Shown here: piece by piece, positions 8,680 through 15,483 of the stretch | Position numbering within the stretch: position 1 is the stretch's first letter | Layout: every line of letters starts with the position of its first letter | Source: an uncultured Coriobacteriaceae bacterium | GTDB taxonomy: Bacteria; Actinomycetota; Coriobacteriia; Coriobacteriales; Atopobiaceae | Assembly: GCA_902793195.1 (NCBI GenBank) | Contig: CADBCS010000007.1 | Coordinates: forward strand, 1 to 64,000 | Length of the DNA: 64,000 nucleotides | Direction of reading: 5' to 3' | Program-made: the position numbers and the translations under genes | The notes under the pieces: generated by a model | Databases searched by the model: none | What the model saw: only the letters and a program-made list of their open reading frames with translations | Told to the model about the DNA's origin: nothing

Positions 8680-10179
8680 TTGGAGGATACGACCGGAGGC
8701 CTCAGGCAGGCGACGCGCATGGCGCTCTACCACGGCGGGACGCAGGTCCTGCGCGAGCCGCGACGCTTCGTGGGGCTCGTCTCCGACAAGCTGGGAGACA
8801 GCGCACCCGAGGTGCGCGTCCTCTACCACGCGATTGACATGGAATACGTCGAGGGGTTCGCCGACGCCGCCGACGTGGGGACGCCCATGGCGCTACGCGA
8901 CGCGACGGTGCGTGGGGCCGCCCAGCTCGAGGACAGGCTCTTTATGAGGACCGACGTCGCGCGGTCCACCTCGCTTGCCATAGCGCTCGCCGTCTCCGAC
9001 TTCCTCGGCATCGAGGCGCCAGACATGCCCCCCGGATGGGAGTCCGGGGAGGATCGCCGCAGGGACGAGGAGGAGACACGGCGCAAGGACGTGCAAACAC
9101 CGAGCGTCGAGTTCGCGACCGTATCCGGCGTCGACCCGACCTACCCCTACACCGGCCGCCCCGTAGAGCCCGAGCCCAGGGTGGAGCTCGGCGGGCGCGC
9201 CCTCGTGAGGGACAGGGACTACCTGCTCACGTACCGCGACAACGTCGGCGCCGCGTCGGGGACCTCGAGGGCGTCCGTCACCGTCGTCGGCATCGGGGGG
9301 TACGAGGGCACCAAGTCCGTCGCGTTCGACATAGTGGAGTCCATGGATCCCACGAAGAAGCAGGTAGTGCCACCCAAGAAAAAAGGCCGCCTCGGTTCGT
9401 GGACCAAATCCAAGCTCGCGCTTGCATCAGCGGTCTGTGTCGCCTTGCTTCTCGTAGGTTTGTCTCTAGCATGGCTCAATCCGTTCGGACGGCATAACGT
9501 CACAGCGATATCCGCGGGGTTCGAGCACACCGTCGGTCTTCTGGGGGACGGCACCGTGGTCGCGACGGGACGCAACGAGTTCGGCCAACGCGACGTGTCC
9601 GGCTGGAGGGGCGTCACGGCGGTGTCCGCAGGCCGCAGCCACACCGTCGGCCTACTTAAGGACGGCACCGTGGTCGCGGCGGGAGGCAACTATGACGGCC
9701 AGTGCAACGTGTCCGGCTGGAGAGGCGTCGCGGCGGTGTCCGCGGGAGACGACCACACCGTCGGTCTCCTGGGGGACGGCACCGTGGTCGCGACGGGATC
9801 CAACGATAACGGCGAGTGCGACGTGTCCGGCTGGAGGAACGTCGAGGCGGTGTCCGCGGGATACGGCTTCACCGTCGGCCTCCTCAAGGACGGCACTGTG
9901 GTCGCGGCGGGGCGCAACGATGCCGGCCAGTGCGACGTGTCCGGCTGGAGAGGCGTCGCGGCGGTGTCCGTGAAGTTCGAGCACACCGTTGCCCTTCTGG
10001 AGGACGGCACCGTGGTCGCGACGGGACGCAACGAGTTCGGCCAGTGCGACGTGTCCGGCTGGAGGGGCGTCGAGGCGGTGTCCGTGGGGCGTGACCACAC
10101 CGTCGGTCTCCTGGGGGACGGCACCGTGGTCGCGGCGGGACGCGGCAATTCCGGCCAGTGCGACGTGTCCGGCTGGTAA
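8680..10179 (+). CDS. Modular membrane protein, paralog B, RCC1-like repeats
   Basis: A 499-residue paralog of the 2223-3731 product. Residues 1-120 (helical domain) and the MBG-like domain (YTGRPVEPEPRV, DRDYLLTYRDN) align with it. The coiled coil between them is reduced to a short charged stretch. One membrane helix (about 248-268) has a KKK/TKSK-rich N-terminal flank, predicting N-in topology. The rest is six 38-residue repeats with consensus (V)AVSAG.-HTVGLL.DGTVVA.GRN..GQCDVSGWRG, the RCC1/beta-propeller type. RCC1 repeats usually run 50-60 residues and form seven blades, so this array is short. The stop falls at the GW that ends a repeat, so a seventh blade may have been lost. The TTG start is conserved with the paralog. 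Confidence 0.83.
   Translation: MEDTTGGLRQATRMALYHGGTQVLREPRRFVGLVSDKLGDSAPEVRVLYHAIDMEYVEGFADAADVGTPMALRDATVRGAAQLEDRLFMRTDVARSTSLAIALAVSDFLGIEAPDMPPGWESGEDRRRDEEETRRKDVQTPSVEFATVSGVDPTYPYTGRPVEPEPRVELGGRALVRDRDYLLTYRDNVGAASGTSRASVTVVGIGGYEGTKSVAFDIVESMDPTKKQVVPPKKKGRLGSWTKSKLALASAVCVALLLVGLSLAWLNPFGRHNVTAISAGFEHTVGLLGDGTVVATGRNEFGQRDVSGWRGVTAVSAGRSHTVGLLKDGTVVAAGGNYDGQCNVSGWRGVAAVSAGDDHTVGLLGDGTVVATGSNDNGECDVSGWRNVEAVSAGYGFTVGLLKDGTVVAAGRNDAGQCDVSGWRGVAAVSVKFEHTVALLEDGTVVATGRNEFGQCDVSGWRGVEAVSVGRDHTVGLLGDGTVVAAGRGNSGQCDVSGW
9499..10179 (+). repeat. Six tandem 114-bp repeats (RCC1-like)
   Basis: Each repeat is 114 bp (38 codons) and the units are nearly identical in DNA, for example the recurring GACGGCACCGTGGTCGCG. 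High identity in DNA suggests recent expansion or homogenisation, so copy number may vary between strains. Confidence 0.8.
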
Positions 10180-10275
10180 CGTCACGCCCTGCCAAGCAGA
10201 AGCGTCGCGAGCGGGCTCCAGCCCATCCGCACACAAGCCGGACCGTCAAATCTCATCGCTTGGGATCCTTCGCGC

Positions 10276-10350
10276 AGTGTGAAGTGAGTGAAGTTCACTG
10301 TGAAGTACAGTGTCAATTTACCTCACTCACTTCACTGTACCGCATACAAT
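10276..10350 (+). promoter_or_regulatory. Nested palindromes and promoter upstream of the YcaO gene
   Basis: A perfect 13-bp inverted repeat pairs 10279-10291 with 10323-10335. Inside it are the palindrome TTCACTGTGAA (10294-10304) and a hairpin CACTGT-GAAGT-ACAGTG (10296-10312). The motif (A)GTGAAGT or its complement therefore occurs repeatedly. A -10-like TACAAT at 10345-10350 lies just downstream, so a regulator bound here would cover the -35 region. The ATG at 10388 would follow a leader of about 30 nt. This looks like a multi-site operator; no regulator gene is adjacent. Confidence 0.6.
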
Positions 10351-10387
10351 GAGCGACAGGGAGACGAGCCGCGAGAGGTGTGCGTAC

Positions 10388-12190
10388 ATGGATACAGCGT
10401 ACTCCAAACACAAGGACCGTACGCCCGAGCAGACCGTAGAGGTCATCCGGTCCATCCTGGGCGAGTTACACATCGAGACGGAAGTGGTTGCCCTAAACCA
10501 TCCCTTCCATGGGACCCACTCAAACCACGTGCAGATAAAGGGAACCACCATCGGGGCAAACGGCAAGGGAACCACGGAAGCCTACGCGCTGGCGAGCGGC
10601 TACGCCGAGCTGCTCGAGCGCATCCAGAACGGCATGGTCGCCACGCGCTGCTATCACGCCCACCTCCACAAGCTGTTTGGCTTCTATCACTATGCCGACG
10701 AAAGGCTTGTGGATGCCGAGGAGGCGCGCGAGGTGTCCGAAGGCGTAATGGAGGCGTGGCTCGATTGCATCTGCCCTGCGGATGACGAGGGAAAGCGCGA
10801 CCTCTTGCACGTGCTTTCCACCAGCATGTACACGCGTGATGACGGCAAGATACCCGTTCTCCCCTACGTTGACGTCTTTGGTGGCCACAAAACGTGGCTT
10901 CCCATAGCGCTCCTGTCTGCCGTGTGCGGGTCAAACGGTCTTGCGGCCGGCAACACGATGGAGGAAGCCGTGGTTCAGGCACTCGCGGAAATCTTCGAGC
11001 GCTTTGCGCAGTACCGCATCATCTCCGAGCGGCTGACGCCACCCGAGATTCCCTCTGAGTACCTGCAGCTTGCCGGCCTGAGGGAGACCATCGCCGATAT
11101 CGAGCGCACGGGTCGTTACCGGGTGAGCATCTTCGACTGCTCGCTCGGACGCGGCTATCCCGTTGTGATGTCGCGCATCATCGACAAGGTTCGCGGTACC
11201 TTTGGCCTGCGCTTTGGCTGCCATCCCTCGTTTGCCGTGGCCGTGGAGCGTACGCTTACCGAGGCCTACCAAGGTCGGACGGCCGAGCAGTCGGGGTCGT
11301 GCAACAGCATTGCGCCCTTCGAGCAGGTTGTCTCGGAAGCAAACATAAGGCATTTGTCGCGGCAGGGCGGAGGGTACTATCCCGCATCGATTCTGGCGGG
11401 CAGACCCAACTGGGAGTTTGCGCCTTGGCCCGATGCCGAGGACGTAGGCAACACAGAGCTCCTTGCACGCATGGCGGCCCTGTTGCGGCGCGATGGCAGG
11501 AGGCTGCTCGTGCGAGACAACTCCCACCTGGGCTTTCCCGCGTATTCGGTAATCGTGCCCGGCATGAACGAGATGATGGGATACGGATTTTGTGGCATGG
11601 GGCTTACCGTGCGTCTTACGCACGCCTTGGGCTCGTTCCCACGGCTTTCCCACGAGGAGGAAAGGCTCCTGCTCAAGAAGGCCGCCCTTATGGAAGACGA
11701 TCCCGGAATGACTCCAGACGACCTGTTTGCACGACCGCTCAAAGGCGGCAAGATGTTGCCATCGCACGTGTTTGGCTTCGTTCAGCTAAAGCACGGTGAG
11801 TTTGCCCGGGCGAGCACGAGCTTTGAGCAGATGGCACTGGGGGTAAGCAGCACGATTGGCTCGCTCTACTGGAAGGCCATGGCCAACTATGCCAGGTGGC
11901 GCGGTTGGGGGATGAGCCGCGAGGACGCGCTCGCGACCATCGGCAAGCTCTGCCCCGAGCCCATCTATCGCAAGATGGTCGAGGACACCAGTACCTGGGG
12001 CGTGATGGAGAGGAAGTTCCCCGCGCTGAACTGTCGTGAAGACTTCTGTTGCGACGATTGCCAAGCTGGCGCGGCCGGTTTGTGTGGCGCGGGCGTCGAG
12101 CTCCCCATGTTCGAGCGCATTGCCGAAGCCATGGCCAAGAGCGAGGTCTCGCAGGTGGCACTTGCCCGCGCGCTGCGGGCCGTGTGCTGA
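10388..12190 (+). CDS. YcaO-family protein
   Basis: A 600-residue protein with an N-terminal/central YcaO domain. YcaO proteins use ATP to activate amide backbones (azoline or thioamide formation) or, as in E. coli YcaO, act in a poorly defined way. The ATP-site patterns are visible: G-GKGTTEAYALASGYAELLER and SNGLAAGNTMEEAVVQALAEIFER. The full length and long C-terminal extension resemble stand-alone E. coli-type YcaO, not the shorter D proteins of peptide-modifying clusters. Near the C-terminus lies a Cys cluster (CREDFCCDDC, then LCGAGV), a possible metal site. No precursor peptide, dehydrogenase or E1-like partner is nearby. The ATG at 10388 has GAGAGGTG 7 nt upstream; upstream GTG/ATG starts lack a ribosome site and would overlap the promoter. 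Confidence 0.85.
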   Translation: MDTAYSKHKDRTPEQTVEVIRSILGELHIETEVVALNHPFHGTHSNHVQIKGTTIGANGKGTTEAYALASGYAELLERIQNGMVATRCYHAHLHKLFGFYHYADERLVDAEEAREVSEGVMEAWLDCICPADDEGKRDLLHVLSTSMYTRDDGKIPVLPYVDVFGGHKTWLPIALLSAVCGSNGLAAGNTMEEAVVQALAEIFERFAQYRIISERLTPPEIPSEYLQLAGLRETIADIERTGRYRVSIFDCSLGRGYPVVMSRIIDKVRGTFGLRFGCHPSFAVAVERTLTEAYQGRTAEQSGSCNSIAPFEQVVSEANIRHLSRQGGGYYPASILAGRPNWEFAPWPDAEDVGNTELLARMAALLRRDGRRLLVRDNSHLGFPAYSVIVPGMNEMMGYGFCGMGLTVRLTHALGSFPRLSHEEERLLLKKAALMEDDPGMTPDDLFARPLKGGKMLPSHVFGFVQLKHGEFARASTSFEQMALGVSSTIGSLYWKAMANYARWRGWGMSREDALATIGKLCPEPIYRKMVEDTSTWGVMERKFPALNCREDFCCDDCQAGAAGLCGAGVELPMFERIAEAMAKSEVSQVALARALRAVC

Positions 12191-12301
12191 GAAGAGCTTT
12201 TCTGAATCCATCGCTACCTCCCACCAACAAAAATTCCACTCGTTATGCAATGGCAAATGGAGTACCATGTCTCGGCTACATTCAGACGGGCAGGAGGCTT
12301 C

Positions 12302-14092
12302 ATGGACATCGAGAACTTTTACGCGGGAGCTGAGTATTTTGCCCACACCTGGCTGGGCGCGCACATACAAGACGGAGGCGTGACGTTTCGCACCTACGCG
12401 CCTGCGGCGGACCACATTGACGTACGCACGAACATGGGCGACGTGCCCATGCACCGAGTCGCCGACAACAACTTTTGGGAGGCCCACGTTGACGGCATGG
12501 GTCCAGGCGACCCCTATGCCTACGTGGTCCACCACGACGGAGAGACCCGGGAGCACTGCGACCCCTATGGCTACGGCATGGACCTGCGACCCTCTCATCG
12601 CTCGATCGTGCGTGACCTCTCGTTCGACTGGCACGACGACGGCTGGATGGCCCATCGTTCCACCTGCTACGACGAGCCCCTCAACATCTACGAGCTGCAT
12701 CTGGGCAGCTGGCGCAAGCGCAGCGGCATTCGGCAGAGCACGGAGGTGGGCGACTGGTTTACATACGCAGAGATCGCGTATCAGCTCATCCCCTACCTCA
12801 AGGAGACGGGCTACACGCACGTTGAGTTCCTGCCACTCATGGAGCACCCGTTCGATGGCTCGTGGGGATACCAGCCCACGGGTTTCTTCTCTCCCACCAG
12901 CCGCTACGGCACCTCGCGTCAGCTCATGGAGCTCGTGGACATGCTGCACGGTGCGGGCATAGGGGCGATCTTGGACTTCGTCCCCGTGCACTTTGCCACC
13001 GACGACTACGGCCTGGCGCGATTCGACGGAACGCCGCTCTTTGAGCCCTCCAACCCAAAGGAGGCAAAGAGCGAGTGGGGCAGCTACAACTTCGCGCACG
13101 AGCGCGGCGAGGTCCGCTCCTTCCTGCAGAGCGCCGCCAACTACTGGCTTGGTGCCTATCACTTTGACGGCCTGCGCATGGACGCCATCAGCCGCATCGT
13201 CTACAAGCAGGGCGACAAGACCCTTGGCGTGAACGCGCCCGCCGTGGAGTTCGTGCGCAACATGAACGGTGGCCTGCACTACCTCAACCCAGGCGCCATG
13301 CTCATAGCCGAGGACTCCACCGACTACCCGGGCGTCACGGCCCCCGCAAGCCAGGGAGGGCTGGGCTTCGACTACAAGTGGGACATGGGGTGGATGAACG
13401 ACACGCTTGACCTCTTTCGCACGCCGCCAAGGGAGCGCGGCGCCAACTACCACAAGCTGTCCTTCTCCATGATGTACTACCCCAGCGAGCGGTTCCTGCT
13501 GCCGTTCTCCCACGACGAGGTCGTGCACGAGAAGGCCACCATCGTCCAGAAGATGTGGGGCGACTACGACCAGAAGTTCCCGCAGGCCCGGACGCTAGCC
13601 CTGTACATGTATGCCCATCCCGGCAAGAAGCTCAACTTTATGGGTGGAGAGCTCGCGCAGCTGCGCGAGTGGGACGAGCTGCGCGAGCAGGACTGGTCGC
13701 TTCGCCAGTACCCGCTGCACGACTCGTTCTATAGGTTCTGCACCGAGCTCAACGGGCTCGTGGCCAATCACCCGGCGCTCTGGGCGGACGACTACGACGA
13801 CCACGGGTTCGAATGGCGTCAGGTGTCGGATGCCACGAATGTCGTCTATGCCTTCGAGCGGCGAAGCACGAACGAGCGAATGCTGTGTGTGCTCAACCTC
13901 TCGGACAAGAGGCTGCCCGACTACGAGGTAAACCTGGGAACGGCGCGCCGCGCACGGATGCTGCTCAACACCGACTGGGAACGGTTCTGCGGTGCCACCT
14001 ACGAGGACGACTGTCGCTGGTTCAAGCTCGCGGACAACCAACTCACCTGCACGCTCGCGCCCTTCTCGGGACAGCTCTACCTTATGGAGTAA
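12302..14092 (+). CDS. glgB: 1,4-alpha-glucan branching enzyme
   Basis: A 596-residue GH13 enzyme that cuts alpha-1,4 glucan and rejoins the segment as an alpha-1,6 branch in glycogen. An N-terminal CBM48-like domain (about 1-105; VTFRTYAPAADHI) precedes the TIM barrel. The conserved regions are present: DFVPVH (about 225), LRMD294A with the catalytic nucleophile, AE337DS with the acid/base, and SHD405EVV. A beta-sandwich closes the protein. It starts 111 nt after the YcaO gene on the same strand, so the two may be cotranscribed; no other glycogen gene is in the window. AGGAGG precedes the ATG at 12302, which is preferred to an ATG 57 nt upstream. Confidence 0.93.
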   Translation: MDIENFYAGAEYFAHTWLGAHIQDGGVTFRTYAPAADHIDVRTNMGDVPMHRVADNNFWEAHVDGMGPGDPYAYVVHHDGETREHCDPYGYGMDLRPSHRSIVRDLSFDWHDDGWMAHRSTCYDEPLNIYELHLGSWRKRSGIRQSTEVGDWFTYAEIAYQLIPYLKETGYTHVEFLPLMEHPFDGSWGYQPTGFFSPTSRYGTSRQLMELVDMLHGAGIGAILDFVPVHFATDDYGLARFDGTPLFEPSNPKEAKSEWGSYNFAHERGEVRSFLQSAANYWLGAYHFDGLRMDAISRIVYKQGDKTLGVNAPAVEFVRNMNGGLHYLNPGAMLIAEDSTDYPGVTAPASQGGLGFDYKWDMGWMNDTLDLFRTPPRERGANYHKLSFSMMYYPSERFLLPFSHDEVVHEKATIVQKMWGDYDQKFPQARTLALYMYAHPGKKLNFMGGELAQLREWDELREQDWSLRQYPLHDSFYRFCTELNGLVANHPALWADDYDDHGFEWRQVSDATNVVYAFERRSTNERMLCVLNLSDKRLPDYEVNLGTARRARMLLNTDWERFCGATYEDDCRWFKLADNQLTCTLAPFSGQLYLME

Positions 14093-14145
14093 CTGGAGCG
14101 AGCGCTGCACCAGCTACGCCACGCGTCCGCACGAACAACCCGTCT

Positions 14146-14174
14146 TTGTCACTCCAAGCCAAGGAACCTATAAT
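14146..14174 (+). promoter_or_regulatory. Near-consensus sigma-70 promoter
   Basis: TTGTCA (14146-14151) and TATAAT (14169-14174) are separated by exactly 17 bp, giving 5/6 and 6/6 matches to the consensus. It lies 39 nt before the zinc-ribbon gene and should drive that gene together with the FHA-ABC exporter. Confidence 0.8.
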
Positions 14175-14212
14175 AGGACAGGTCTCGATATTAGACTTAG
14201 AAGGGTATGCTG

Positions 14213-15427
14213 ATGATCTGTCCTCAATGCGGTGCCAACACAAAGCCGAATTCACGATTCTGTCCCATGTGTGGACACCAGTTTAGCGACCAGTCAGAGC
14301 CGCAGGGCCACCATGGCAATCAGGCGTCTTCTGCAAACACGCCTCCCACTCCTCCCGTAACCTCGGCAAAGAAAACGCGTTCCAAACTGCCGCTGGCCAT
14401 AGCGTGCGTTGTGTTGTTGGGCGGCGTCCTGGTTTTTGCGGGATTTGGCATCGGCCTCGTCCCACGCTTCTGGGAGTCCAAGGACAAGATCGAGAACAGC
14501 GGGGTGAATGGGCACACGGACGAAGAGAACGGCATAGCCCTTCCGAACCTTGAGGAATGCACGGAGTCGGAGGCGTTCAAGCGCATTGAGGACGCGGGAC
14601 TCAAGAAGGGGAAGACCATAGAGCATTACACCTTTGCGGCCGACTCCAGCAGTGCGGATAACGTTATATATGCCATGGTGGATGGCCAGATGTGCCCCTA
14701 TTCGCAAAAGCTCAAAGAGGGCACAGAGGTGGACGTGGTCGTTTTTCGTAGACCGGATCTGTATAAAACAAAGCAGTATGTGGACGAGAAGCTGCAGATC
14801 GACAACTGGATGGTGGATGACCCATCCTACTTCGAGGGCAAGTGGGTCTACGACCAAGACCTCAGGGATCATCGCAATTCCAACTGCGACGCGTCGTCCG
14901 ATGAGGGGAGGACCCCCGTGCTCACCATAGACAAGGCCAACCCCAACGTTCAGAGCACGGACGTACACCTACAGACGCTACTGCACCTCCATTCCAACGA
15001 CACGAACTCGCGGCACTACGGAGCGTCGGATGACAAGTACGAGGACGTTGGCCAGTACTTCAACTATCCTGGCGACACGCTGGTTTGCTCGTTCGGAGAC
15101 TTCGAGAGCGTGCGCAGCTTCTACTGGCGCGAAAAGAAGGAGCTTGTGGACACGAGCTCAAAAGACGAGGCGAAGATCCAATACGAGTTTGGCGTTGGAT
15201 TTGCGATTTCGAGTGACACGCCAACAGACGAAGATGGTCTCAAAAAGCTTATGGGAGACGATATTGCCAAGGAGTACGAGACCGAGGAAGAGGCAATGGA
15301 CGCGGTGGTGAAGGCCTACCGAGACAAGGCGCACCTAGTGCTGTGTGTGACGCAACGGTATGGCGACTCAAGGGTGGAGGTCTTCCAAATGAAAAAAGCC
15401 GACGGAGATGGCACAACGAACTCATAG
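14213..15427 (+). CDS. Zinc-ribbon membrane protein with PASTA-like domain
   Basis: A 404-residue protein. Residues 1-20 hold a zinc ribbon (CPQCG, CPMCG). A Pro/Thr-rich linker leads to one membrane helix (about 58-83). Outside, residues 105-180 resemble a PASTA domain (LPNLEECTESEAFKRIEDAGLKKG, then LKEGTEVDVVV), a fold that binds peptidoglycan fragments in Ser/Thr kinases. The distal part of about 220 residues, acidic and mixed alpha/beta, is unrecognised. The start at 14213 has AAGGG 7 nt upstream; the in-frame ATG six bases earlier is too close. It is the first gene of a unit with the exporter 57 nt downstream, which carries the same kind of zinc ribbon, suggesting a shared partner or assembly. 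Confidence 0.78.
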   Translation: MICPQCGANTKPNSRFCPMCGHQFSDQSEPQGHHGNQASSANTPPTPPVTSAKKTRSKLPLAIACVVLLGGVLVFAGFGIGLVPRFWESKDKIENSGVNGHTDEENGIALPNLEECTESEAFKRIEDAGLKKGKTIEHYTFAADSSSADNVIYAMVDGQMCPYSQKLKEGTEVDVVVFRRPDLYKTKQYVDEKLQIDNWMVDDPSYFEGKWVYDQDLRDHRNSNCDASSDEGRTPVLTIDKANPNVQSTDVHLQTLLHLHSNDTNSRHYGASDDKYEDVGQYFNYPGDTLVCSFGDFESVRSFYWREKKELVDTSSKDEAKIQYEFGVGFAISSDTPTDEDGLKKLMGDDIAKEYETEEEAMDAVVKAYRDKAHLVLCVTQRYGDSRVEVFQMKKADGDGTTNS

Positions 15428-15483
15428 CCATGCCCAAAGGCAACCAAAGGCGGGCATATAACGTAGACGATGCGGGAGTAACC

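Noticed and set aside
10388-14092. Ribosomally made peptide (RiPP) gene cluster around YcaO
   Set aside because: No short precursor gene, dehydrogenase, E1-like or transport partner was found next to it, and the protein resembles stand-alone YcaO in size.
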